Numbered from the stretch's first letter, positions 1 through 10,760 are shown. The stretch: 64,000 bases of DNA from Erinaceus europaeus (GCF_950295315.1 NC_080164.1:56993296-57057295), one strand, 5' to 3'. The notes: generated by a model not told the origin, from the sequence alone. Numbers and translations: made by a program.

Positions 1-423
1 CAGGTCAAGAACCAGCAGGGTATATATCCTACTCCCATTCACCTTCATTGTCAACGATCACTATAGCTCCAACAAGAGCCAAATAATTTTAACTGGGCTA
101 GTTGCTCAAACCCACAAGCAGGAAACCCATTTAGACTCCATTCTGTGATTTAAATCATTCGAGGAGGAAGAGAACCAATGGATGAGAAAAAAAATGTTGA
201 GGAGTGGATGAAAGGAGAGAAGACAACCCAACTATGATGATGAATACTTTGATCAGAGGCATCCCTAGATATTTTGAACTATCTCTTCAGCGGGTATATA
301 TAAAACTCAAAGCAAAAAAATGCATTGTAATTCTCCCTTTTTCAACCCCTAATATGTATATTTTACATGAAGGAAACAGATGCTGAATTTCAGAAATCCT
401 TGAAGGAAACAGGTCTAAGTATG

Positions 424-426
<3 letters not shown>
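1..426. other. Single-copy sequence, no gene seen
   Basis: AT-rich stretch with no recognisable repeat, splice-flanked exon or coding signature. The short open frames here lack any family resemblance. Confidence 0.5.
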
Positions 427-465
<39 letters not shown>

Positions 466-480
466 ATATACATGTGTATG
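427..480. repeat. (TG)n microsatellite
   Basis: About 17 perfect TG units at 427-460 run into an imperfect TATG/TATA tail to about 480. Perfect units suggest it is likely length-polymorphic. Confidence 0.95.
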
Positions 481-635
481 AAAGATGGAGGAGATTTTCT
501 TGATGGTAAGTGAGAGTGGGCTCCTTATATGTATATATAGTTTATATCTAAAATGACTGCCTAGGACCAGGAAAAACATCTTTACATTAGAGCATAGGAC
601 TTGCATGACTGAGACTCCAGAGAGCTCAATCTCTA

Positions 636-838
636 TTATCTTTATTTATTTATTAGATAGAGATAGTCAGAAATTGAGAGGAAAGCAGAAGGTAGAGAGA
701 AAGAGAGACAGAGACACCTGTAGCACTGCTTCACCACTTGTGAAGCTTTCCCCCTATAAGTAGGGACTGGGGGCTTGAACCTAGGTTCTTGTGCATTTAA
801 CATGTGCCCTCGACCAGGTGCTCCACCACCCAGTCCCA
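636..838 (-). mobile_element. tRNA-derived SINE, family B
   Basis: On the minus strand a tRNA-like head (B-box-like GGTTCAAGCCCC near 775) is followed by the family body (GTGAAGCAGTGCTACAGGTG type) and a T-rich tail equivalent at 638-655 on the plus strand. It is flanked by an 8-bp direct repeat AATCTCTA at 628-635 and 839-846, so it is a complete retroposed copy. Confidence 0.85.
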
Positions 839-846
839 AATCTCTA

Positions 847-1102
847 CCGACAATATATGCCGGAATGGTACTCTCAATTCTCTTTCACACAAATTATTTT
901 TTCATAAAAAATAATCGTTAGAAATAAAATAACCTTTTTGAGACTCACTTTCTTACTACAGTCTCTCTAAGAATCATTCAAGCTGATGGTATTGTCGCTT
1001 CAACTTTAGGAGTAGTTCTAGCTTTGTGCTTTCATTGAAGACCAACCTTCAGCAGGCTAGCTAGCTAGATAGGGCAGAAACAGAGAGAATAGTGTCATGT
1101 TA
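847..1102. other. Single-copy sequence, nothing recognised
   Basis: No gene or clear repeat. A short GCTAGCTAGCTAGATAG run lies near 1056-1072. Confidence 0.4.
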
Positions 1103-2690
1103 TTAAAAATAGACCAGGGCCCATGAGATAGAGCATATGTGTACATGCATCCATAAGTTAGGGGAAAATATATGCCTTAAAGTATAAGTGCGCAACAGTT
1201 TGCAGTGACTCAATAAGTGCAGTAAGCAAGTAGAAAGAACTAAAAAAGACAACATGAAGTGCTTAATCAAATAATTTCTACTTAGACCGTCCTCACCTAT
1301 TTTCTATTTCAGTTCCCTCCATCAGCCTAAGGCTAATCTTGTCAGATAAAGGAAGGGCTACAAAAGCTGGATAAAGGCAAGAGACCAGCATACTTTAACA
1401 ATAGCTCATTTGGCCACTACCAGGCCACCCCATCATCTGGGGCCCTAGTCAAGGAACCCTAGGATTCATAGATATGATGGGCCTAGAGCTCTAACACCAT
1501 TAGCGGTCATCTCCACTAGGAACAGCATCTTGGACCCTCTTGTGGGCCTGTGCAGGAACTTGCCCTCGACGTGGAACAACACTGGTAGGGACTTCTCCAC
1601 TATTCAAAGGGAGGCTGGGTCAACATGCTCTGCCTCTTCAGGAAGATGGGTCCTGAAATGAGTGCAGCCTGGAATTTTTCTAGCTGTGACCATGGAATGT
1701 GAGTTCTGATCTACAGGGATGCAGAGGTTATACAGGCTCTTGTGCTAGATATGGGTCCCAGATCAGATCGATGGGGCTTACAGTTAGTGGTATTTATATA
1801 CTTTTCCCACATTTGGGAGCTTCTCTCTGCCCTAATCCAGCTTTCTAGTCCTATCCTCAGCTCTGACACCATCTCCTCAGACAATACCTTTAGCCCCTTT
1901 TCATGTTAGCTATTGGGCTCAGGAAAAAATTAGTGAAGTCATGGGCCTCTTGGAATATACCTAAAATAGACTTCCTAGCTTTTTCCAAAATGGAGACCCC
2001 AATCTCATTTGCTCTATTCTTACCATTAGCTTCCTACTTATTAAACAATTTGTTCTGCTTTGTACTTTAATGCTTTTCTTTATTTCTGTCTCTTTATTTT
2101 TTATATTTATTTATTTTCCCTTTTGTTGCACTTGTTTTTTTATTATTTTTGTAGTTATTGTTGTTGTTGTTATTGATGTCATCATTGTTGGATAGGACAG
2201 AGAGAAATGGAGAGAGGAGGAGAAGTGACTCCCCTGCGGGTGGGGAACCAGGGACTTGAACCGGGATTCTTCCACTGGTCCTTGTGCTTCAAGCCACTTG
2301 CACTTAACCCAACTCCCTCTTTAATGCTTTTCATTCACCAAGTTGCAGATACTACCATGACGCAGACAACTGGGGCAGACAACCTCACCAGTATGTCCTG
2401 GAACCCCATCTCTTTAGAGCTCTGCCCCACTAGGAAAATATAGAAACCGGTTGGGAGTATGGATCGACCTGCTAACACCCATGTAACAACAGAAGAGCAA
2501 TTACAGATCCCAGACCTTCCACCTTCTGCACCCCATAATAATTCTGGGTTCATACTACTAAAGGGATAAAGAATAGGAAAGCTTCCAATGGAGGGGATGG
2601 GATACAAAACTCTGGTGGTGGGAATTGTACTCCTCTTATCCTACAGTCTCATAGATTATTATTAAATCAGTTTAAAAGAGGAATATATAT
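1103..2690 (+). mobile_element. Long L1 3' UTR-type tail, 5'-truncated
   Basis: This plus-strand block aligns by eye, in the same order throughout, with the reverse complement of 38.6-39.6 kb. Shared landmarks are the block around 1123 (GAGATAGAGCATATGTG), the GAGGAAGATGGGT-like block near 1640 and the ATGCAGAGGT block near 1720. It ends in the CCCCTCTTATCC-type terminus near 2631. It has no coding capacity and is truncated at the 5' end, as expected for target-primed reverse transcription. A SINE at 2079-2318 interrupts it. I assign it to an L1 lineage because the same tail is joined to ORF2 in the 38.2-42.6 kb copy. Confidence 0.75.
2079..2318 (-). mobile_element. tRNA-derived SINE, family A, nested in the L1 tail
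   Basis: Minus-strand SINE: head at the right end (…ACTCCC reads GGGAGT in sense), B-box region near 2257-2270, and body GGATAGGACAGAGAG in antisense at about 2190. It is flanked by a perfect 14-bp TSD, CTTTAATGCTTTTC, at 2065-2078 and 2319-2332. The flanking tail is continuous once the SINE is removed, so this insertion is younger than its host. Confidence 0.93.
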
Positions 2691-3052
2691 AGTTTATTTT
2701 CAGAAAGGAATTGTGTAGTCAGTGATCAGGGATATCCCTGAGTAAAGATCTGGTCACTAGTGTTTGCTTTATTTGGGTAAGGTCCTTTACAAAGTAGGTT
2801 TTTTTTTTACACAATGACTACATTTAGGTGTTAAACGGTGTTAAATTCAAAATGCTGAAAATGCATTGCTCTGGGTCATGCAAAAGCAGACTACTTCCTC
2901 ACTAGCCTTAAGAGCTGTAAACAAGCAAACAATCACAGCTCTACTTCTTCATATCCACCCATATTCATAGGCACCAATCTTATTGTGTATTTAAACTTTA
3001 ACATCCAAGATAGTGAAGCCTTTGAACTATGTGTCAGCATAAAGAAACAAGA

Positions 3053-3170
3053 TGGGGCAGAGGCAGATAGCATAATGGTTATGCAAACAGACTCTTAGGC
3101 CTGAGGCTCTGAGGTCACAGTTTCAATGTCCCACACCACCATAAACCAGAGTTGGTTAAAAAAAAAAAAA
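3053..3170 (+). mobile_element. tRNA-derived SINE, family D
   Basis: Sense copy with an A-box-like stretch TAGCATAATGGTTATGC at about 3067, a B-box-like GTTTCAATGTCCC near 3120 and a poly-A tail at 3158-3170. The same head appears in antisense near 17.6, 33.1, 52.1 and 56.1 kb. Confidence 0.8.
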
Positions 3171-3312
3171 GGCTGATTTTATCTCAACTACCTGTTACCG
3201 GATATAGTTCCTATGATTTACAGCTCATATGGCAATCACAAGGATTGAACCAGCCCAAGCAAATGTGCAAAATGGCCCATCACAGACAGTGGGGATTAGA
3301 CTAAAATCTTTT

Positions 3313-3654
3313 TTTTTTTTTTTTGCCTCCAGGGTTATTGCTGGGGCTCGAATCCACTGCTCCTGGAGGCTATTTTTTTCCCCTCTATTGCCCTTGTTGT
3401 TTATCATAGTTGTTGTTATTATTATTGTTGCTGTCACTGTTGTTGGATTGGACGGATTGGACAGAGAGAAATCAAGAGAGGAGGGGAAGACAATGAAGGG
3501 GAAAAGAAAGATAGATACCTGCAGACCTGCTTCACAACTTGTGAAGTGACCCCCCTGCAGATGGGAGCCCTGAGGCTCAAACCAGGATTCCTGTGCTGGT
3601 CCTTGCATTTCGTAACATGTACGCTTTACCCACTGTGCTACCACCTGACCCCCG
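3313..3654 (-). mobile_element. Long family A SINE with 3' hairpin module
   Basis: Minus-strand SINE A carrying an extra 3' module at 3325-3370. The module begins GCCTCCAGG and ends CCTGGAGGC, a perfect 9-bp inverted repeat around a 28-nt loop. It is flanked by a 14-bp TSD with one mismatch, GACTAAAATCTTTT at 3299-3312 and GACTAAAACCTTTT at 3655-3668. The hydrophobic open frame across it comes from T-rich tail sequence and is not a gene. Confidence 0.92.
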
Positions 3655-3739
3655 GACTAAAACCTTTTATAAAATGGGAAACCCCTTAGCTCAGAGTAGA
3701 CTTCACTTCCTATCTACCTTTACTATGACTTTGTTTTCT

Positions 3740-4451
3740 TTCGTTTTTTTCTTAATGTTTTTATGTATAAAAAGGAAACACTGACAAAACCATAGGATAA
3801 GAGGGGTACAACTCCACACAATTCCCACCACCAGAACTCTGTATCCCATCCCCTCCCCTGATAGCTTTCCTATTCTTTATCCCTCTGGGAGTATGGACCC
3901 AAGGTCATTGTGGGATGCAGAAGGTGGAAGGTCTGGCTCCTGTAATTGCTTCCCCTCTGAACATGGGTGTTGACAGGTTGATCCATACTCCCAGCCTGTC
4001 TTTCTCTTTCCCTAGTGGGGCAGGGCTGTGGGGAAGCAGAGCTCCAGGACACATTGGTCGGTTTGTCTGTCCAGGGAAGTCTGGTTGGCATTATGCTAGC
4101 ATATGGAACCTGGTGGCTGAAAAGAGAGTTAACATACAAAGCCAAACAAATTGTTGACCAATCATGGACCTAAAGGCTGGAATAGTGCAGATGAAGAGTT
4201 GGGGAGTCCTCCATTTTGTAGATAGCTAGTAGGCATATTTTAGTTCTATTCCAAAGGGCCTGTGGATATACTAGTTTTTTTTTTTTCTCTTTTTCTTTTT
4301 CCCCCTGAGCCTGAAATCTGATATGCAGGTTGAGCCAAGTTATTGTCTGAGGAGATGAGGTCATGGCTGGAAAAAGGACCAGAAAGCTGTATCAGGGAAG
4401 AGAGTAGCTCCCTATTTTGGGAAAGGGGTATAATTATTGTTGACTGTAAAT
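3740..4451 (-). mobile_element. L1 3' UTR-type tail, 5'-truncated, antisense
   Basis: The T-run near 3744 is the complement of the poly-A tail. The rest matches the 3' terminal ~700 bp of the 38.2 kb copy. A perfect 17-bp TSD, CTATGACTTTGTTTTCT, occupies 3723-3739 and 4452-4468. It contains the pyrimidine tract and CAGCCACCAG acceptor-like site (reverse complement near 4108-4135) relevant to the 8 kb element. Confidence 0.93.
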
Positions 4452-4468
4452 CTATGACTTTGTTTTCT

Positions 4469-4850
4469 AATGCCTGTGTTATTGTCTTGTTATTTTCCCT
4501 AGCTAAGCAAATTTTCCAAGCCTTGTAGTGCTTGGAGTCTTACTTTATTTTGCATTTCTTTAGATCAAGGTAATACTCTGAAAAAGCAAAACAAAACAAC
4601 CCCCCCAAAAAACAAAAAACAAAAAACCTATGTTCCTTGCCAAAATCAGGGATTCTCTGCGAGTCTTTCTCTGGAAGACTGAAGAACTCCTCAACTACTT
4701 CTATTCCCTCAATATTTGAGTTATCCAAAATAATCTAATCATACATTATGAAAACAATATGTGGTTTATGCCATTCAGATGCCCAGAATGTATATCTCAT
4801 ATGTGTTTGATCTACTACATAGTTCTTTTTTAATTTAAAAAAAAAAATTT
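4469..4850. other. Single-copy sequence with an A/C-rich tract
   Basis: No gene seen. An A/C homopolymer-rich tract lies at about 4582-4628. Confidence 0.4.
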
Positions 4851-4851
4851 T

Positions 4852-5125
4852 ATGTTTATTTATTTTCCCTTTTGTTGCCCTATTTTATTATTGTTGTAGT
4901 TATTGTTGTTGTTATTGATATTGTTGTTGTTAGGTCAGAGAGAAATGGAGAGAGGAGGAGAAGATAGAGATGAAGAGAGTAAGATAGGCACCTGTAGACC
5001 TGCTTCACCACTTATGAATTGACTCCTCTACAGGTGGGGAGCCAGGGGCTCTAACTGGGATCCTTAAGCTGGTCCTTAGGCTTCACACCATGTGCGCTTA
5101 ACCCACTGTGTTAGTCCAACACCCT
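4852..5125 (-). mobile_element. tRNA-derived SINE, family A
   Basis: Antisense copy: ATTTATTTTCCCTTTTGTTG tail region near 4855, GAGAGAAATGGAGAGAGG body near 4938, TGCGCTTAACCCACTGTG head near 5092-5110. It is moderately diverged, with few CpGs left. Confidence 0.85.
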
Positions 5126-5129
5126 ATTT

Positions 5130-5408
5130 TGTTTTGTTTTTTATTGCCACCAAGGTTGTTACTGAAGCTTGGTGCTGGCACTATGAATCTACCACTTCTG
5201 AAATTTTTCCTTTTTCTTTTTCTATCTATTTTGTTAGATAGGACAGAAAAAAACTGAGACTGGAAGGAGAGGTAGAGAGGGAAAGAGAAAGACAGACACC
5301 TGCTTCACTGCTCCTGAAGTTTCCCCCTGCAGATGGAAATCAGGGAGTCTAACCAGGTCTTTGTGCATGGTAATCTGTTCTCTTAACCAGTTGTGCTGTC
5401 ACTTAGCC
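5130..5408 (-). mobile_element. Family B SINE with an extra 3' module
   Basis: Antisense SINE B body (AGACACCTGCTTCACTGCTC near 5290) with an additional 3' segment at about 5145-5200 beginning ATTGCCACCAAGG. A related segment is attached to the SINE at 37.4 kb. It lies back-to-back with the preceding SINE A. Confidence 0.75.
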
Positions 5409-6433
5409 CCACTCTATAGTTCTTGTCTTATAGTAACTAGGACCCCTAGAGTTTTCTGAAAAGGCTTCAGAATTATAAAGGTGAAATAGATATTCTGATA
5501 TTTGTAACAAGTCCCTTTTTGTCACAACTGAGGTTATGTTAATGAGGGAGACTGATTACTAGGGAAACCAACCTTGAAGAGAAGTTAGAACTTTCAGTCC
5601 CACCTCCTGATTTCTAGAGAGGAAGAAGGTAGGGTTTCAGAATATGAGACAATCACCAATGCTTAGTGATATATTCACATTTGGCTATGCAATGAAATTT
5701 CTGTGAAAATCCCAAAGAGAGGGCTGTTAGTAGTTTTCAGTTTGTACATTAGAATTCTTCCATGTGCTACGATGTCAGTCTCCACAAGGGAGTTCCTTTG
5801 TTTAGGACCCTATATATCTCTTCATTTGGCTAAATATTAGTCAAGTAAATTAGTAAGTAAAATAAGTATTTTTCCTGGATTATATAAGCTGCTCTATCAA
5901 ATTAATTGAACCTGTGAGAAGGCGTGGGAACCTCTGGTTCAAAAGTCTAGCTTTTCACCACTCCTGAGCTACTGTTCCATCTATAAGGAGGGAGCTGAGA
6001 TGGAGGGGCATGAGGTTAGAGCCACCACTGCACTGAAGCTTCCTTTGGTGCTATGGTAACTCTTGTGTGGCCATCTATGAACTGAGTGGTACCACAAGCC
6101 AAAGAGGTGTTTGTGAGAACTTCTGTTCTCTCACCATAGGTCAGATGCACATAATAAACTCAACCTGAGCTTGGTATCTGAATTAGGCAGAAGTGATGGG
6201 GGTGGGGAACTTGTAGGATTTAACTCTCAACCTTTGTGATCTGATCTATTTCTAGGGAGCTAGAACTAGAATTGAAATGGATTAAACTGCACTCAGCTGG
6301 TGTAAAATATTCCTTAGTGATGTGGGGCACCTCATTGCCATGAAAGATGTTGTAGCACCCAAATATGTAAAGTCCAGTAGATATGTTTGAATGTCTCTAT
6401 ACTGCTAGATGTTGTATAGAATACAAAAACATT
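5409..6433. other. Mostly single-copy sequence with a degraded SINE remnant
   Basis: No gene. About 5985-6090 contains a remnant resembling SINE F (CACTGAAGCTTCCTTTGGTG), otherwise nothing recognised. Confidence 0.4.
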
Positions 6434-6450
6434 CAAAACCTTTGGTGTCA

Positions 6451-6806
6451 TGGGTTGGGCAGTAGCATAGCGCGTTAAGCACACATGATGTGCAAAGCGC
6501 AAGGACCTGCATAAGGATCAGGGTTCAAGCCCCAGATCCCCACATGCAGGGGGGTTGCTTCATGAGCGGTGAAGCAGGTCTGCAGGCGTCTATCTTTCTC
6601 TTCCCCACTCTGTCTTCCCCTCCTTTCTCCATTTCTCTGTCCTATCCAACAACAACAGCAATAACAACAATAATAATAACCACAACAATGATTAAAAAAA
6701 AGGGCAACAAAAGGGAAAAAGATAGCCTCCAGGATCAGTGGATTCGTGGTGCAGGCACCAGCCTCAGCAATACCCTGGAGGCAAAATAAATAAATAAATA
6801 AATAAA
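6451..6806 (+). mobile_element. Long family A SINE with 3' hairpin module
   Basis: Sense copy with A-box-like TAGCATAGCGCGTTAAGC, B-box-like GGTTCAAGCCCC and pyrimidine-rich body. The 3' module at 6725-6782 begins GCCTCCAGG and ends CCTGGAGGC, followed by an (AAAT)n tail. A perfect 17-bp TSD, CAAAACCTTTGGTGTCA, lies at 6434-6450 and 6807-6823. The open frame across it is incidental. Confidence 0.95.
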
Positions 6807-6894
6807 CAAAACCTTTGGTGTCAACTGATTTACTACCTAGTCATTAGCCAAGATTTTCCTACAAGATAAACACTTCAGTCACTTAATCATGCAA

Positions 6895-7090
6895 GTTTTC
6901 AGAAGTCATTTATGAAACACTAATAAATTGCTGTGTACTGAGCTAGACAGATTACAGTTGAAAACAAAATAGTTTTTGCATTAAAAAGACCAATGGAGAG
7001 AATAAATATTAAATTGTATTGTACGTACTGTGAGATCATCAAAATTTAGAAGGTAGTGTAGTCAGGATAGTTTACAAAGTCATAGTGATC
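6895..7090. repeat. L2-like ancient repeat remnant (tentative)
   Basis: The segment TGTGTACTGAGCTAGACAG and its surroundings resemble the 'tgtgctaggcactg' part of mammalian L2 3' ends. Diverged, from memory only. Confidence 0.35.
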
Positions 7091-7502
7091 AGAGCAGACT
7101 GTCAGTAAATCTTGAGTTATTTAGTCCTAATGAACATTTTGTGTTAATTTAGTAAACACTTTGGAAGTAGTGCAAGGTATTAGAGCTACAATTTACATCT
7201 GGATATGGTTTTGATGTTTGAGAACAAAAGATTTCAGAACAAGGGAAGTGCATGAAAAGTTTTCAGGTGAGAGCTCAGCTTGGACATTTTGTTTGTTGGA
7301 ACAACAGGAATTTCTGACTTATTTTTCATTTTATAGATGAAAAAACTGGGGAAGGGAGGGATGGGGCTATAAGATAGCTCGCTGGGGTAGGGGTTAGGGG
7401 TGGAAAGGTATCTGCTTTGTCACATGTTTGGACCAGATTCAGTCATTTAGTATACCAGATGGGAAATAAGATGGCAATGGAGGAATCTTTGGTGCTATAG
7501 CA

Positions 7503-7600
7503 TCTGTCTATCTATATCATCTACATCTATATCTATCTATCTATCTATCTATCTACCTATCATTTATTATATATCTAGCTAGCTGTCATCTATCTACCTC
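7503..7600. repeat. (ATCT)n microsatellite
   Basis: Interrupted tetranucleotide array, purest at about 7525-7556, with TAGCTAGCTG interruptions towards the end. Confidence 0.93.
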
Positions 7601-7936
7601 TGAAAAGATATCCAGGACTTGAGAAGTCCTGGAAAAAACAACAAACATAATAAACAAAGGAAAAAAGAAAAAAATAGAAAGAAAAAAATTGGGATAAGGA
7701 AGAGAGAAAAAAATTAGATCCAAAGAACCAGGGATAAGTCAAACAGCAACCTCTCGATATACATGGTATAAGAATGTCCTTTTTTTTTTATTTATGTATC
7801 TCAGAGTTGGGTAATGTACTCTCTAAGCAGAGGAAAGCTGCTGGGATTTCGTAGGAGTGTCCCTGTCACAATCTATTCTGATATATTAAAACTGATATCA
7901 GTTGGGGTATGTCAAAGAATAAGGAAGTAACATAGA

Positions 7937-8538
7937 GTGGTCTGGGAGGTTGCTCAGTGGATAAAGCACTGTATTCTCAAGCATGAGGTCTTAAGTTCAA
8001 TCACCAGCAGCACATGTACCAGAGTGATGTGTGGTTCCTTCTCTCTCTCTCCTCCTATTTTTTTTAATTTAATTTTTTATTTATAAAAAGGAAACATTTA
8101 CTAAACCATAGGATAAGAGGGGTACAACTTCACACAGTTCCTACCACCAGAACTCTGTATCCTATCCCCTCCCCTGATAGCTTTCCTATTCTTTATCCCT
8201 CTGGGAGTACGGACCCAAGGTCATTGTGGGATGCAGAAGGTGGAAGGTCTGACTTCTGTAATTGCTTCCCCTCTGAATATGGGCATTGACAGGTCGCTCC
8301 ATACTCCCAGCCTGTCTTTCTCCTTCCCTAGTGGAGCAGGGCTCTGGGGAAGCGGAGTTCCAAGGCACATTGGTGGGTTTGTCTGTCCAGGGAAGTCTGG
8401 TTGGCATCATGCTAGCATCTGGAACCCTATCCAGAGAATCCCCGGTCACAAGCTGCTGCTTGTTGGAGCTCACGCCAGCGGCTGCTTGCAAGCCGCCCTC
8501 TCTCCTCCTTTCTTTATCATTAATAGACTTTTTTTTAA
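7937..8538 (+). mobile_element. tRNA-derived SINE, family C, split by an L1-derived insertion
   Basis: SINE head at 7937-8056 (A-box-like TTGCTCAGTGGATAAAGC, B-box-like AGTTCAATCACC, body CATGTACCAGAGTGATGTGTG) and tail at 8510-8538 (TTATCATTAATAGAC…). The two halves are separated by the element at 8057-8497. The split SINE has its own TSD, AAGGAAGTAACATAGA, at 7921-7936 and 8539-8554 (16 bp perfect, 19 bp with one mismatch). Confidence 0.93.
8057..8497 (-). mobile_element. Mini-L1: 5' UTR head joined to 3' UTR end (SpIRE-like)
   Basis: Read on the minus strand, about 60 bp (8497 to about 8430) match the L1 5' UTR head at 42.5-42.6 kb (GTGAGCTCCAACAAGCAG block). They are followed directly by the terminal ~370 bp of the long L1 3' UTR and a poly-A tract (T-run at 8058-8065). 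At the junction CTGGATAGG/GTTCCAGATGC, the parental 5' UTR continues GTGACT (a good splice donor). The parental 3' UTR has a pyrimidine tract and CCACCAG immediately upstream (acceptor). ORF1, ORF2 and most of the 3' UTR are absent. A perfect 12-bp TSD, CTCTCTCCTCCT, lies at 8045-8056 and 8498-8509. The simplest reading is reverse transcription of a spliced L1 RNA by an L1 machinery in trans. An internal deletion coinciding with splice sites is the alternative. Confidence 0.85.
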
Positions 8539-8619
8539 AAGGAAGTAACATAGAATGAAAAAGAAAGGGAAGAAAGAAGAAAAGGAAGAAAAGTATGCTT
8601 ATCCATTTTCTTGGGCTAA

Positions 8620-8990
8620 CTTAACTGCTAACCTCATTATGTTAACTGTCTCCTTTAATCATTTGATCAACCCCCTAAGCAAAGTAGATATTGCACTGAG
8701 ACTCAACATAGTTTTGTGTCTTGGCCAAGTTCATGCACCCAGTAAGTGGTGGAACCAAGACATGGGCTTACCTGAATCCCAAGTGTGTGCTCTTAGCTGT
8801 GCCTTTTAGTTAGTGCCATTTGTGTTGTTCCAGTCTATATGATATTCTGAACGAAAGTCACATTCACTACCATGAGTTTTCACTTACTCTAATTTTTTCT
8901 AATGTTGCTACAAATTACTGGTCCAATTTCGTAGCACAGGAAACTGAGGCTAGGGAGTTCAAGCAAATTATTTCAGATGACCTAGCTTTT
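8620..8990 (-). repeat. MIR-like ancient SINE remnants
   Basis: GTTCATGCACCCAGTAAGTGG near 8730 and GGAAACTGAGGCTAGGGAGT near 8940 match the antisense MIR pattern of 'aaggtcacacagctagtaagtgg' and 'gaggaaactgaggc'. Diverged. The frames spanning 8820-9179 are not supported as genes. Confidence 0.5.
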
Positions 8991-9179
8991 AAAGGAAAAA
9001 GATGGAGTCTCAAAGATTCTCTAACTCCAAATTCATTTTACTTTCTTCAGAGTGTGAGTTTCCACAGTAGGAAGGACCCTCTGCAGGTAGGCCAACTATA
9101 TATAGCATGCCCACCATTTCCAACTAGGGCTTCTGGAACCCAAAGTTCAAGAGTCTTTTCATCAAGTCTATTTATTTAG

Positions 9180-10760
9180 TACTTATTATTGTATATTTAT
9201 TTCAATTTTTCTCTGCCTAACCTGAAATTCCTCCTTTATACTTGGAGATGGTTTTTAGGAGCTTCATCTGACCAATGATTCAGGAAAATGATTCCCAGAC
9301 TCCACATGTCCTGCTAACAGCTAAATTTCATAACAGTGTCTAAGCTAGGCATCTGTCTGCATAATATCTCTTCCCTTTGTAGAGAAAGATATTAGGAAAA
9401 GATGACTTTCTAATGGCAAAGGACAAGACAGGCACTTCCGTTATCATATGATAACCATCTGCTTAAGGAGTTAGAACTACTAATTGGTCTCTCACCTTCA
9501 GTATAAAATATACACCTCCAGCTTGGGGTTATTGTACAGTTCATGCATCAAAATCTACATTAAATGAACCTTCAAGTTGTGGCACAGGCCACAGCCACCA
9601 TCCCCCCCCCCCCTTTTTCTTTTCTGTCAAAGAAATTGAAGTGACTGCCAGGAAGACATGGAGCAAGCTTGTGCGACAGATGGAGGGGTTTCTGAAGCTA
9701 GGGAAATCTGTAATTTATATTTCTTAGGGTTAGTTTAAAACATTCTCCAAAAACCCAACCTGGAAGTAATTAGGGAAGCTGGTCAGTGATTTGCTAATTG
9801 TAGACAGTTTTGATGGCTTTAGGATTTCAGGATATGGTGAACAGATAAAATTCTTGTCCTCGTGCAACTTACAATTTGCTGGTCGTTACCTCTCTATGTA
9901 AAGATGGACTCTGAGATAAAGGTTGAATATTTGGCAAGGTAAGAGCTCCTAACATATGATGACTCAAGGGAAATTGAAACTTCCCCCACCCCCCCATAAC
10001 CCTCCAGCAATATCAACTTGATGCAAATGTCTGAAATAACATTGTTAGAAATCCTCTACTGCTCAAAATTTTGATTTAAAGAGTAAACCCTCAGTAACAT
10101 TCAATAGTCTTTCAGCATATATTTGTGTCTTTTTCTTCCCATAACAGATATCTGATATCAGAACTCTGGGTAGTGGGCATTATACAGAGGGAATTTCCGA
10201 CAGTGTAAAAACTAATAATAGTAAACATAAAATGCTTCAGTTAGTTGACATGCATAAAGTTGGCGGTGAGCATTTTCCTCTAAACCTTGTTTCAACACTG
10301 TTTTAAGGATATAATCCATTTAGAAAAATCCCACAGGCCAAATAGTGACAGACTGACAATTTGAAGAAGATGCAAGCATATTTCTGTTTCTATTATCAGA
10401 AGGGAATAAGTCCACACCTTTTCACATTCCTTTTTTTTTTTTTTCCAGGAACATTTTAGAGTTAAGTATAGGGTCATGATTACTCTGGCTAGTAGATGCC
10501 CTAGGAACAGTGTGTTCTTGTTTCCCCAGAACCATCAGCTCAGTAAAAATTCAGTTGCTTCTTGTTTGATTGAACTAACAAGGAAGACGATGGTTGCAGG
10601 AAAAACCTGAACAAAATTTGTTCTAGGTCATGGTAAAGTTAATGAGTATTTAAAAAAAAAAAAAAGTTGAGGACCCTCTGATTTACTTCTGTTATTCCAA
10701 ATATCTTAAAGACAATGACCTAATTCACAGGCTCTCATCCTGTTACCATTCCTATTCCAA
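9180..10760. other. Mostly single-copy sequence, no gene
   Basis: Poly-C run at about 9602-9612 and poly-T at about 10430-10444. An L2-like remnant may lie near 9835-9875. No exon-like signal recognised. Confidence 0.4.

Noticed and set aside
3229..3549. 106-residue frame with Phe and Ile/Val runs
   Set aside because: It lies on the T-rich tail and GTT-repeat part of an antisense SINE.
6451..6560. A functional tRNA gene
   Set aside because: A and B boxes are present, but the sequence is the head of a SINE with TSD and A-rich tail and does not fold with the right acceptor stem by eye.
8820..9179. 119-residue frame
   Set aside because: Overlaps MIR-like sequence and lacks splice or family evidence.
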